The notes below the pieces were generated by a model that was not told the origin of the DNA, searched no databases, and saw only the letters and a program-made list of their open reading frames with translations. This document shows positions 34,648 to 43,821 of a stretch of DNA of 64,000 bases, one piece after another. Origin of the DNA: JBELHJ01 sp042091495. Lineage in GTDB: Bacteria > Bacteroidota > Bacteroidia > Flavobacteriales > Flavobacteriaceae. How positions within the stretch are numbered: position 1 is the first letter of the stretch; each line of letters begins with the position of its first letter. A program made the position numbers and the translations under genes. The stretch lies in contig JBELHJ010000001.1 of assembly GCA_042091495.1 (NCBI GenBank), forward strand, positions 30,616-94,615. The letters run 5' to 3'.

Positions 34648-35802
34648 ATGGATTATTTCTCGTCAACTTTTAAACTAGGCATACTTGGTGGAGGTCAACT
34701 TGGTAAAATGCTTCTTAGTGAAACTAGAAAATTTGATATCTATACTAAAGTACTTGATCCAAGTAATGAGGCCCCTTGTAAAATTAGTGCCAACGAGTTT
34801 ATTCAGGGAGACTTAATGGACTATGAAACGGTCTATAATTTTGGGAAAGATATTGATCTTCTAACTGTTGAAATCGAAAACATCAATATTGAAGCCTTGA
34901 AACAATTAGAATTAGAAGGCCTAAAAGTTTATCCTCAGCCTGATGTGCTTGAGAAGATCCGAAATAAAGGGAGACAAAAACAATTTTATGATATTAATGA
35001 CATCCCTACTGCTCCTTTCACAGTATACAATTCATTAACAGATTTAAAAGAAGCTATCAATAGTAAAATAGTTTCTCTTCCTTTTGTATGGAAATCTACT
35101 GAGTTTGGTTATGACGGGACAGGAGTTAAAATAGTTAGAAATAGTGAAGATTTAGCTTCACTGACAGATGTTGAATGTATCGCTGAAACGCTTGTTGATT
35201 TTGAGAATGAGTTAGCAGTAATAGTATCAAGAAATAGTCAAGGAGATATAAAAACATATCCAGTTGTAGAAATGGAATTTCATCCAGAGGCTAATCAAGT
35301 TGAGTATGTCATATGTCCGGCCAGAATATCAGATGATATAGCTAACAAAGCTCAAGAAACCGCAGAGAAGGTGGCCAAAGCATACAATCATGTTGGCTTA
35401 TTAGCTGTTGAAATGTTTCAAACTAAAACTGATGAAATTTTAGTTAACGAAGTAGCACCCAGACCTCACAACTCTGGCCACTACTCTATTGAAGCGAGTT
35501 ACACTTCTCAATTTGAACAACATATCAGAGCAATTCTTAATTTACCACTAGGATCTACAGAAAGTAAAGCTCCCGGAATAATGGTTAATTTGGTTGGAAG
35601 TGAAAATCACAATGGTGAAGTGTTTTATGAAAATATTGATAAAATCCTAAATCTAAAAGGCGTAACACCTCATATTTATGGTAAAAAAACAACACGCCCT
35701 TTCAGGAAAATGGGCCATGTAACTATTGTTAACGAAAATATTCAAACCGCAAGGGAAATTGCTAAAGAAGTCAAAGAAACTATAAACGTAATAAGTAAGT
35801 AA
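34648..35802 (+). CDS. purK: 5-(carboxyamino)imidazole ribonucleotide synthase
   Basis: PurK converts AIR plus bicarbonate and ATP to N5-CAIR in de novo purine synthesis. It is an ATP-grasp enzyme: N-terminal KLGILGGGQLGKMLLSE, central FVWKSTEFGYDGTGVKI, and C-terminal LLAVEMFQTKTDEILVNEVA with RPHNSGHYSIEAS. The 384 residues are usual. purE follows after 2 bases, so the unstable intermediate can be passed on. Confidence 0.96.
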   Translation: MDYFSSTFKLGILGGGQLGKMLLSETRKFDIYTKVLDPSNEAPCKISANEFIQGDLMDYETVYNFGKDIDLLTVEIENINIEALKQLELEGLKVYPQPDVLEKIRNKGRQKQFYDINDIPTAPFTVYNSLTDLKEAINSKIVSLPFVWKSTEFGYDGTGVKIVRNSEDLASLTDVECIAETLVDFENELAVIVSRNSQGDIKTYPVVEMEFHPEANQVEYVICPARISDDIANKAQETAEKVAKAYNHVGLLAVEMFQTKTDEILVNEVAPRPHNSGHYSIEASYTSQFEQHIRAILNLPLGSTESKAPGIMVNLVGSENHNGEVFYENIDKILNLKGVTPHIYGKKTTRPFRKMGHVTIVNENIQTAREIAKEVKETINVISK

Positions 35803-35804
35803 TT

Positions 35805-36287
35805 ATGAGCAAAGTTGGAATAATCATGGGAAGTAAAAGTGATCTTCCTGTTATGCAAGATGCTATCGAAATTTTGAAAGGATTTGATATTGAAATAGAA
35901 GTAGATATTGTATCAGCCCATAGGACTCCTGAGAAATTATTTGAGTACGGTAAATCTGCGCATCAAAGAGGAATCAATGTCATTATTGCTGGTGCTGGTG
36001 GTGCCGCTCACCTTCCTGGAATGGTTGCTTCCCTTTCACCACTACCTGTTATTGGAGTCCCTGTGAAAAGCTCAAACTCTATAGATGGATGGGATTCTGT
36101 TTTGTCTATTCTTCAAATGCCTGGAGGAGTCCCAGTTGCCACAGTTGCTTTAAATGGAGCAAAAAATGCCGGAATCTTAGCGGCCCAAATTATAGGCAGT
36201 TCGGACAAATGTGTTTTAGATAAAATTATAGCCTATAAAGAAGGCTTAAAGCTTAAAGTAGAAACCTCTGCCAAAGATTTAAAATAA
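35805..36287 (+). CDS. purE: N5-carboxyaminoimidazole ribonucleotide mutase
   Basis: PurE rearranges N5-CAIR to CAIR. The 160 residues carry MGSKSDLPVMQDAIEIL at the N-terminus, the SAHRTPEKL motif with the active-site His, and GAGGAAHLPGMVAS. This is the class I form working with PurK, its upstream neighbour. The M3 peptidase gene starts 9 bases later. Confidence 0.97.
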   Translation: MSKVGIIMGSKSDLPVMQDAIEILKGFDIEIEVDIVSAHRTPEKLFEYGKSAHQRGINVIIAGAGGAAHLPGMVASLSPLPVIGVPVKSSNSIDGWDSVLSILQMPGGVPVATVALNGAKNAGILAAQIIGSSDKCVLDKIIAYKEGLKLKVETSAKDLK

Positions 36288-36296
36288 TTGGTAATT

Positions 36297-38327
36297 ATGA
36301 ACATTTTAGATGTGCAATTTGAAGGGCCTTTTAATGCAGCACCCTTTAAAGCTATTAAAACTGAATTTTTCCTTCCATCAATTAAACGTGCTATTGAACA
36401 AGCCAAAGATGAAATAGAAAAAATCTGTTCAATTTCAGAAACTCCAAATTTCACTAACACAATTGAAGCCATGGAATTTTCTGGACTTCATTTAAGCAGG
36501 TTGACCAGCTTATTTTTTAATTTGAATGCTGCTGAAACTAACCCAGATATTCAGAAAATTGCACAAGAAATATCACCATTATTATCTGAGTTTTCAAACG
36601 ATATTACCCTTAATCCAATCCTATTTAAAAGAATAAAAAATGTCTTTGAAAATCAAAGTGAATTTGACTTAAACAATGAACAACAAAGATTACTAGAAAA
36701 AAAATATAAATCCTTCGTTAGGAATGGATCAAATCTCAATGAGGATGACAAACTAAAACTTAGAGCTATTGATAAAGAACTAAGTCAATTAAGCCTAAAA
36801 TTTGGTGAAAATGTATTAGCTGAGACTAACAACTTTGAATTGCATATAACTGACAAAAAAGATTTATCAGGTCTACCAGAATCAATAGTTGAAGCCGCAA
36901 AACTTTTAGCTGAATCAAAGTCTAAAGAAGGATGGGTATTTACTCTAGATTATCCTAGCTATGTTCCTTTTATGACCTACTCTGATAATAGAGCATTAAG
37001 AAAACATTTAGCAATTGCAAATGGCAAAAAAGGATACCAAAACAATTCATACAATAATGAAGATATTGTATTTAGAATCTCAAAATTAAGACATCTAAGA
37101 GCGAATTTATTAGGGTATAAAAGTCATGCAGATTTTGTTTTAGAAGAACGTATGGCTAAAAACCCTGAACAGGTAAATTCTTTTCTAAATAATCTATTAA
37201 AAAAAGCAAAACCTGCTGCTGAAAGGCAACTTGAACAAATCAAAAATCTCGCATCAGAATTACATGATATAAAAGATTTCCAAAAATGGGATACTGCTTA
37301 TTACAGTGAGAAATTAAAGCAGCAAAAATTTCAATTAAACGATGAACTTCTAAAGCCATACTTCATGCTTGAAAATGTGCTTGAAGGTGCTTTTAAAATT
37401 GCTCATATTCTTTACGATCTCAATTTTAAAAAACGATCTGATATTGATGTTTATCACGCAGACGTAACTTGTTATGAGGTCACTGATAATGATGGTAATT
37501 TTACAGCATTGTTTTACACTGATTTTTTCCCTAGACATGGAAAAAGAAATGGGGCATGGATGACCTCTTACAAATCACAATTCGTAAAAGATGATGTAAA
37601 CGAAAGACCTCACATTTCAATTGTTTGTAATTTCTCAAAACCTACAAAATCAAAACCATCATTACTTACTTTTAATGAAGTCACTACATTATTTCACGAA
37701 TTTGGACATGCCCTACACGGTATGTTAGCTAATACTACTTATCCAAGTCTCTCTGGCACTAATGTTTCTTGGGATTTCGTTGAATTACCAAGTCAGATTA
37801 TGGAAAATTGGTGTTTTGAGGAAGAAGCCCTAGCCTATTTTGCGAAACACTTTGATAGCTCGGAAGCTATTCCAATGGACTTAGTTGATAAAATTAAAGA
37901 AGCGTCTACATTTAATGAGGGCATTCAAACAGTTAGACAGATCAGTTTTGGCTTACTGGATATGCATTGGCATAGTTCACTTCCTGATGAAACAAAATCT
38001 TTAAAAACAATTGAGGATATTGCTTTTAGTTCAACTAAGCTATTAGCAGATGAATCTGACACCGCAATGAGTACTTCTTTTTCTCATATCTTTCAAGGTG
38101 GTTATTCTGCTGGTTATTATAGTTACAAATGGTCTGAAGTTCTTGACGCTGATGCTTTTGCTTATTTTAAATCATCTGGTATTTTCAATAAAACCATAGC
38201 AAACCAATTCAAAAATTTCATATTATCTAAGGGAAATACAGAAGACCCAGAGCATTTGTATTTAAAATTTAGAGGAAGAAAAGCAGACACTAAAGCTTTG
38301 ATTAAAAGATCTGGATTAGAGGTTTAA
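36297..38327 (+). CDS. M3-family metallopeptidase (oligopeptidase A/Dcp-like)
   Basis: This is a cytoplasmic zinc peptidase that degrades short peptides. The 676 residues start MNILDVQFEGPFNAAPFKAI. The TTG at 36288 is a less likely start. The zinc motif is FHEFGHALHG in the C-terminal domain, followed by VELPSQIMENWCFE with the third-ligand region, and FQGGYSAGYYSYKWSEVLDAD near the end. It lacks a signal peptide. It is in the purK-purE operon; the metabolic link is not obvious. Dcp or PrlC substrate specificity cannot be separated by eye. Confidence 0.9.
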   Translation: MNILDVQFEGPFNAAPFKAIKTEFFLPSIKRAIEQAKDEIEKICSISETPNFTNTIEAMEFSGLHLSRLTSLFFNLNAAETNPDIQKIAQEISPLLSEFSNDITLNPILFKRIKNVFENQSEFDLNNEQQRLLEKKYKSFVRNGSNLNEDDKLKLRAIDKELSQLSLKFGENVLAETNNFELHITDKKDLSGLPESIVEAAKLLAESKSKEGWVFTLDYPSYVPFMTYSDNRALRKHLAIANGKKGYQNNSYNNEDIVFRISKLRHLRANLLGYKSHADFVLEERMAKNPEQVNSFLNNLLKKAKPAAERQLEQIKNLASELHDIKDFQKWDTAYYSEKLKQQKFQLNDELLKPYFMLENVLEGAFKIAHILYDLNFKKRSDIDVYHADVTCYEVTDNDGNFTALFYTDFFPRHGKRNGAWMTSYKSQFVKDDVNERPHISIVCNFSKPTKSKPSLLTFNEVTTLFHEFGHALHGMLANTTYPSLSGTNVSWDFVELPSQIMENWCFEEEALAYFAKHFDSSEAIPMDLVDKIKEASTFNEGIQTVRQISFGLLDMHWHSSLPDETKSLKTIEDIAFSSTKLLADESDTAMSTSFSHIFQGGYSAGYYSYKWSEVLDADAFAYFKSSGIFNKTIANQFKNFILSKGNTEDPEHLYLKFRGRKADTKALIKRSGLEV

Positions 38328-38346
38328 AACTTATTTATCTATTTAT

Positions 38347-39168
38347 CTAAAAGGACAGTAAGGTCAATAACCAAAATATTGGTAAACTTTCTACAAAAAA
38401 TGCGGTGTAAAGTCTTGATTTCTTGTTACTGTACATCAAGATGGTAGTCATTGTTATCATAACAAAAATAATTGCTATTATTAAATGCTTGTAGTTTGTA
38501 ACATTGATTATACTTAATGCTATTATTACTAATGTCAGCCAAACAGAAAGTTGTTTGGTTCCTTTAACTCCTATGAGTTGAGGTATTGTTCCTAAGTTAG
38601 GGTTATCATTTTTTAAGTCTCTTAACTCAAATGGAAGCATGAATAATAAAATAAATAAAAACCTATTAAGTATACCTATATAATTGTTAAAGCTTATATC
38701 TTTATTCAAATGGTAAAGAGGTAATACATAGGTAACTGTTGCCCAAACTATAGCTATTATGTATACTTTAACACCATGAATATTTCGAAGGTTCTCTTTT
38801 CTTTTATTATGATTTGGAAATAAAGGTAATGCATAAATCAAAGTCAATATAAACATTGTAAAAATCAAAAACTTGATTGAATTTTTTAATTCCAAGAAAT
38901 AATAAAACATTGCTATAGTTGACACAAGTGATAAAATTTGAATCCACTTTAAAGCTCGTGTTAAGGACCTATGATGAAATTTAGCTACCCCAAAAAATTT
39001 GACAAAATTATACCCTGAAATGGTTGCATAAAAAATAAAATACAAGAGATTTTCGTTGTAATCTATTCCCAGTTCAATAAATGAAATCCATGTCAACGCA
39101 TAACAAGAAAGTGCCACATGAATACTACCATTGATATATAAATCTGATATTTTTTTGATTAAATTCAC
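38347..39168 (-). CDS. UbiA-like polytopic membrane protein
   Basis: This integral inner-membrane protein of about 273 residues has eight or nine hydrophobic segments. The segment LPFELRDLKNDNPNLGTIPQ matches the second Asp-rich motif of UbiA prenyltransferases (DxxxD followed by G-T-x-P). The usual first motif NDxxD is absent; the corresponding place reads GYNFVKFFG. Prenyl transfer activity is therefore doubtful, and the lipid substrate unknown. A TTG at 39174-39172 overlaps a TATTTTTG promoter-like box, so I chose the GTG at 39168-39166. The gene diverges from gcvP. Confidence 0.6.
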   Translation of the reverse strand: MNLIKKISDLYINGSIHVALSCYALTWISFIELGIDYNENLLYFIFYATISGYNFVKFFGVAKFHHRSLTRALKWIQILSLVSTIAMFYYFLELKNSIKFLIFTMFILTLIYALPLFPNHNKRKENLRNIHGVKVYIIAIVWATVTYVLPLYHLNKDISFNNYIGILNRFLFILLFMLPFELRDLKNDNPNLGTIPQLIGVKGTKQLSVWLTLVIIALSIINVTNYKHLIIAIIFVMITMTTILMYSNKKSRLYTAFFVESLPIFWLLTLLSF

Positions 39169-39228
39169 ATTCAAAAATAATTAAACTGTTAATAACCTTA
39201 ATTTAAAGTTGAAAAGTTTTATTATTGA

Positions 39229-39261
39229 TTTGAAAACATGCTTTTTAATTAACTATTTTTG
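39229..39261 (+). promoter_or_regulatory. Promoter of gcvP
   Basis: TTTG (39229-39232), 21 bases, then TATTTTTG (39254-39261) is a good Bacteroidota promoter. Transcription near 39266 gives a short leader before the ATG at 39281 and rules out a more upstream in-frame start at 39209. Confidence 0.65.
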
Positions 39262-39280
39262 CAAAAAAAGAGTTATTAAA

Positions 39281-42118
39281 ATGAATACAAATTCCTTTTC
39301 GAGCAGACATATTGGGGTTAATACAGTTGATGCAAATGCTATGTTAGAAGCCATTGGTTTAGATTCAATTAACCAATTAATTCATGAAACTTTACCGGAC
39401 GGAATTAAACTTGAAAAAGAATTACAATTAGATAATGCTATGAGTGAACATGAATATCTTGAGCATATTCATGCCTTATCAGAACTCAATCAAATTTTTA
39501 AATCATACATTGGACTTGGTTACCACCCAAGTATACTACCAGCTGTCATTCAACGTAATATTCTTGAAAACCCAGGTTGGTATACAGCTTACACCCCATA
39601 CCAAGCAGAAATAGCTCAGGGACGTTTAGAAGCGCTTTTGAATTTCCAGACTATGGTCACTGATCTTACGGGAATGGAATTAGCCAATGCCTCGCTTTTG
39701 GATGAAGGAACTGCTGCTGCTGAGGCCATGAGTTTAATGTTTGCAGTTAGAACAAGAAATCAGAAAAAACAGGGCATAAATAAATTTTTTGTTTCTCATA
39801 AAATATTACCACAAACACTTGCCGTACTTCAAACTAGAGCTAAGCCAATTGGAATAGAAATTATCTGTGGAGATGAAAATGAATTCTCTCTAAATGAAGA
39901 TTTTTTTGGAGCCATTTATCAATATACTGGTAAACACGGGGGGATTTCTAATTTGACACAGTTAATTGAAATTGCGAATGCTTTAGAAATTAAAATTGCT
40001 ATTTGTGCTGACCTTTTAAGTTTAACGCTATTAGAGGCTCCTGGGCACTTTGGGGCAGATGTAGTTGTGGGAACCACGCAAAGATTTGGAATTCCAATGG
40101 GGTACGGTGGGCCACATGCGGCCTTCTTTGCTACTAGAGAGGCATACAAGCGTGACATCCCAGGTAGAATTATTGGAGTTTCCAAAGATGTTAACGGTAA
40201 ACAAGCTTTAAGAATGGCTCTACAAACCAGAGAGCAACACATTAAAAGAGATCGAGCTACATCAAATATCTGTACTGCTCAAGTTCTTTTAGCAGTTATG
40301 GCAGGAATGTATGCTGTTTATCATGGTCCCAAAGGGCTAAAGTTTATTGCATCTAAAATAAATACGCAAACAAAATCGCTTTACAATGCTTTAAATTCTC
40401 TAGGCTTAACGATTAAAAACAACTCATTCTTTGATACACTTCATATAGAAGCTGATGTTAACAATATAAAACCCCTTGCTGAAGCTGAGAAAATAAACTT
40501 TTATTATCCAGATAATTCTTCTGTTGTAATTGCAATTAATGAAACCACCAATGAAGATGATTTGAAATCAATAATTACAATTTTTGAAAAAGCCACTCAA
40601 AAAACTGCTGATAAAAAAGAACCCTATTTTTCATCTTTACCTCAGCATCTTGAGAGACAGACTACCTACATGACTTCAGAGATATTTAATACATATCATT
40701 CAGAAACTGAGCTCATGAGATACATAAAAAGACTTGAAAGAAAAGATTTATCGTTAAATCATTCAATGATCTCATTAGGGTCATGTACAATGAAGCTTAA
40801 TGCAGCTTCTGAAATGCTTCCTTTAAGTTGGCCAAAATGGGGTAATATACATCCTTTCGCTCCAAAAAATCAAACAGAAGGATATCATAAAGTTTTAAAA
40901 ACTCTAGAAAACCAATTAACTGAAATTACTGGTTTTGCAGCCACATCTCTACAACCTAACTCTGGAGCTCAAGGAGAATATGCTGGTCTTATGGTTATTA
41001 AAGCTTACCATGAGTCTAGAGGTGACGCCCACAGAAATATTTGTCTAATCCCCTCATCTGCACATGGTACAAATCCTGCTAGCGCTGTAATGGCTGGCAT
41101 GAAGGTTGTTGTTACAAAAGCTACTGAAGAGGGTAATATAGATGTTCAAGATTTAAGAGAAAAGGCTGAAGCACATAAAGATAATTTGGCCGCTTTAATG
41201 GTTACTTATCCCTCAACACATGGTGTTTATGAATCTGACATCAAAGAAATTACACAAACAATTCATGATTTTGGTGGACAAGTTTACATGGATGGTGCTA
41301 ACATGAATGCTCAAGTTGGTTTAACAAATCCTGGTAGAATTGGTGCTGATGTTTGTCATCTTAATCTTCATAAAACATTTGCCATACCTCATGGAGGGGG
41401 CGGTCCAGGAGTTGGTCCTATTTGTGTAGCTAAGCAATTGGTTCCATTTTTACCATCCAATCCGGTACAAGCAGTTGGAGGAGAATTAGCTATTGAAGCG
41501 ATTTCTTCAGCACCTTTTGGATCAGCCTTAGCATGTTTAATTTCATATGGATATATTAAAATGCTTGGCGCAAAAGGGCTTAAGTATTCTACTGAAATTG
41601 CAATTCTTAATGCTAACTATATTAAAGAACGTCTTAAAGGATATTTTGAAACTTTATATACAGGTGAATGCGGTAGAGCTGCTCACGAAATGATAATAGA
41701 CTGCAGACCTTTTAAAGAAAAGGGTATCGAAGTAACCGATATTGCTAAACGTCTAATGGACTATGGGTTTCACGCCCCTACGGTTTCGTTTCCAGTTGCC
41801 GGCACTATGATGATTGAGCCTACAGAAAGCGAAAGTAAGGCAGAGATTGATAGATTTTGTGATGCTATGATTAGTATAAGAACAGAAATTGAAATTGTAT
41901 CTAAAGAATTACCTAACAATCTTCTTAAAAATGCCCCACACACACTTGAAATGATTACGAGTAATGAATGGGATTTTCCTTATACTAGAGAAGAGGCTGC
42001 TTTTCCACTTGATTTTGTTAGAGATAATAAATTTTGGCCTTCAGTAAGAAGAGTAGATGATGCCTTTGGAGATAGGAACCTGATATGTTCATGTCCAAAA
42101 GTTGAAACTTATGCGTAA
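39281..42118 (+). CDS. gcvP: Glycine dehydrogenase (decarboxylating), P-protein
   Basis: GcvP is the PLP-dependent P-protein of the glycine cleavage system; it decarboxylates glycine and passes the aminomethyl group to GcvH. The single-chain form has 945 residues. The N-terminal half has GLGYHPSILPAVIQRNILEN-type sequence (GYHPSILPAVIQRNI). The C-terminal half carries the PLP lysine in CHLNLHKTFAIPHGGGGPG. FPVAGTMMIEPTESESK lies near the end. The start at 39281 was chosen from alignment to the SSRHIG opening and the promoter. A terminator follows directly, so it is monocistronic; GcvT and GcvH are elsewhere. Confidence 0.97.
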   Translation: MNTNSFSSRHIGVNTVDANAMLEAIGLDSINQLIHETLPDGIKLEKELQLDNAMSEHEYLEHIHALSELNQIFKSYIGLGYHPSILPAVIQRNILENPGWYTAYTPYQAEIAQGRLEALLNFQTMVTDLTGMELANASLLDEGTAAAEAMSLMFAVRTRNQKKQGINKFFVSHKILPQTLAVLQTRAKPIGIEIICGDENEFSLNEDFFGAIYQYTGKHGGISNLTQLIEIANALEIKIAICADLLSLTLLEAPGHFGADVVVGTTQRFGIPMGYGGPHAAFFATREAYKRDIPGRIIGVSKDVNGKQALRMALQTREQHIKRDRATSNICTAQVLLAVMAGMYAVYHGPKGLKFIASKINTQTKSLYNALNSLGLTIKNNSFFDTLHIEADVNNIKPLAEAEKINFYYPDNSSVVIAINETTNEDDLKSIITIFEKATQKTADKKEPYFSSLPQHLERQTTYMTSEIFNTYHSETELMRYIKRLERKDLSLNHSMISLGSCTMKLNAASEMLPLSWPKWGNIHPFAPKNQTEGYHKVLKTLENQLTEITGFAATSLQPNSGAQGEYAGLMVIKAYHESRGDAHRNICLIPSSAHGTNPASAVMAGMKVVVTKATEEGNIDVQDLREKAEAHKDNLAALMVTYPSTHGVYESDIKEITQTIHDFGGQVYMDGANMNAQVGLTNPGRIGADVCHLNLHKTFAIPHGGGGPGVGPICVAKQLVPFLPSNPVQAVGGELAIEAISSAPFGSALACLISYGYIKMLGAKGLKYSTEIAILNANYIKERLKGYFETLYTGECGRAAHEMIIDCRPFKEKGIEVTDIAKRLMDYGFHAPTVSFPVAGTMMIEPTESESKAEIDRFCDAMISIRTEIEIVSKELPNNLLKNAPHTLEMITSNEWDFPYTREEAAFPLDFVRDNKFWPSVRRVDDAFGDRNLICSCPKVETYA

Positions 42119-42124
42119 AATAAA

Positions 42125-42150
42125 GGCCTCTTTTACAAGAGGTCTTTTTT
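42125..42150 (+). terminator. Intrinsic terminator of gcvP
   Basis: An 8-bp stem (GGCCTCTT at 42125-42132 with AAGAGGTC at 42137-42144, one G-U pair) has a TTAC loop and six T following. It lies 6 bases after the gcvP stop. Confidence 0.88.
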
Positions 42151-42184
42151 ATTTGTCTTCATAAATCATCGCTCACCCTTGGAA

Positions 42185-42215
42185 TTTGATTTAACAAATT
42201 AGTTTTATACTTTTA
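42185..42215 (+). promoter_or_regulatory. Promoter of the FabH-like operon
   Basis: TTTG (42185-42188), 19 bases, then TACTTTTA (42208-42215) matches the Bacteroidota pattern with one mismatch in the -7 box. It lies 19 bases before the ATG at 42235. Confidence 0.55.
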
Positions 42216-42234
42216 TCCGAATTAAATTCAGAAC

Positions 42235-43290
42235 ATGTCAGTAAAGATAATTGGAACAGGCAGCTATATCCCCTCTCAAATAATTCCTAATAAAAATTTT
42301 TTAAATCATAATTTTAAAAATGCTGATGGCTCATCTATTGATAATGACAATGAAACCATTATTGAAAAATTTGAAGCCATAACAGGAATTAGAGAACGAA
42401 GATATGCCTCTTCTAATTTAAATGCTTCTGATATTGGGTTTTTAGCAGCACAAAAAGCAATTGAAGATGCTGAAATTGACAAGGAATCTTTGGATTATAT
42501 TATTGTTGCCCACAATTTTGGTGATGTAAAATACAACCATAATCAAAGCGATCTTCTTCCTAGTTTATCATCTCGGATTAAACACCTTCTTAAAATTAAA
42601 AACCCTAAATGTGTAGCCTATGATATTTTGTTTGGTTGTCCAGGATGGGTTGAAGGAGTTATACAAGCTAATGCTTTCATAAAAGCAGGTTTAGCAAAAA
42701 ATTGTTTGGTAATTGGTACTGAAACTCTATCAAGAGTTGTTGACTCTCACGATAGAGACGCCATGATTTTCTCTGATGGTGCTGGTGCTTCAATCATTTC
42801 AAAAACTGATGAAGATGGAGGTATTTTAAGTCATGAAACTGCAACATTCTCTTATGACGAGGTGTATTATTTAGGGTTTGGAGAATCTTACAAAAAAAAT
42901 AACGATGCCACCCGTTACATAAAAATGGAGGGCAGAAAAATTTATGAATTCGCATTGACCGAGGTTCCAAAAGCAATGAAAGCTTGCCTTGACAGTAGTG
43001 GTGAAGATATAAAAAATGTAAAAAAAATATTTATACATCAGGCTAACGAAAAAATGGATGAAGCTATCTTAAAGCGTTTTTATAGACTTTTTAAAACACC
43101 AGCTCCTGACCATGTGATGCCTATGAGTATTCAAAAATTAGGAAATAGTTCTGTAGCGACTATACCTACATTATTTGATTTAGTCAAACAAAATCAATTA
43201 GAAGACCACGCGCTCAATAAAGGAGATATATATATTTTTGCTAGTGTTGGAGCAGGTATGCATATCAACGCGATTGTATATAAATATTAA
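42235..43290 (+). CDS. 3-oxoacyl-ACP synthase III (FabH)-like ketosynthase
   Basis: This is a thiolase-fold condensing enzyme of 351 residues. The catalytic triad is visible: Cys135 in ILFGCPGWVEG, His in IFIHQANEKMDE and Asn in KLGNSSVATIPTL. The FDVLFG-type segment reads YDILFGCPGW. It carries a longer N-terminal insertion (about residues 20-45) than primary FabH, and its place outside a fab cluster points to a specialised acyl condensation. A methyltransferase-like gene and a glycosyltransferase follow at 2- and 7-base gaps in the same operon. A role in a glycolipid or modified fatty-acid product is inference. Confidence 0.82.
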   Translation: MSVKIIGTGSYIPSQIIPNKNFLNHNFKNADGSSIDNDNETIIEKFEAITGIRERRYASSNLNASDIGFLAAQKAIEDAEIDKESLDYIIVAHNFGDVKYNHNQSDLLPSLSSRIKHLLKIKNPKCVAYDILFGCPGWVEGVIQANAFIKAGLAKNCLVIGTETLSRVVDSHDRDAMIFSDGAGASIISKTDEDGGILSHETATFSYDEVYYLGFGESYKKNNDATRYIKMEGRKIYEFALTEVPKAMKACLDSSGEDIKNVKKIFIHQANEKMDEAILKRFYRLFKTPAPDHVMPMSIQKLGNSSVATIPTLFDLVKQNQLEDHALNKGDIYIFASVGAGMHINAIVYKY

Positions 43291-43292
43291 TT

Positions 43293-43814
43293 ATGTACGA
43301 AAAATCATATCCCTCTAAAAGATTTAGAATAACGCTTAACTTTCTTAAAAAACACATTGCAACCAATTTGTCAATTTTGGACCTAGGAGTTAATAATCCA
43401 TTATCCGATTTGATGCGAAAAGAAGGTTATTTAGTAAGCAATACAAATGGTGAGGATTTAGATGAAGACAGATCCGTGATTTTAAACTCCCAGACTGAAG
43501 TAACAACGGCTTTTGAAATTTTAGAGCATCTCTTATCACCCTATGAAGTTCTTAAAAGTATTAAGTCAAATATTATTGTTTTAAGTATACCCTTAAGACT
43601 ATGGTTTTCCAAAGCTTATAAAAGTAAAAGTGATCTAAGAGATAAACATTTTCACGAGTTTGAGGATTGGCAATTAGACTGGTTGTTAGAAAAGTCTGGA
43701 TGGGAAATTATTGACCGTAAAAAATTCACTAATCCAACCAAAAAAATTGGAATTAGACCTCTATTAAGATTATTTATTCCCAGATATTACTTAGTCATTG
43801 CTAAAAGAAAATAA
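43293..43814 (+). CDS. Class I SAM-dependent methyltransferase-like protein
   Basis: This 173-residue protein has a shortened Rossmann methyltransferase pattern. The SAM-binding loop appears as LSILDLGVNNPLSDLM, with Asn in place of the usual Gly-rich run. FEILEHLLSPYEVL matches the EVLEHL motif of class I enzymes, and ILSIPLRLWF corresponds to strand 5. The degenerate motif I makes activity less certain. It lies between the ketosynthase and the glycosyltransferase and is surely co-transcribed. Confidence 0.65.
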   Translation: MYEKSYPSKRFRITLNFLKKHIATNLSILDLGVNNPLSDLMRKEGYLVSNTNGEDLDEDRSVILNSQTEVTTAFEILEHLLSPYEVLKSIKSNIIVLSIPLRLWFSKAYKSKSDLRDKHFHEFEDWQLDWLLEKSGWEIIDRKKFTNPTKKIGIRPLLRLFIPRYYLVIAKRK

Positions 43815-43821
43815 TTAGACT

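Noticed and set aside
39919..40242. 107-codon minus-strand frame within gcvP
   Set aside because: It is antisense to the well-supported gcvP gene, and shadow frames of this length occur by chance opposite long genes.
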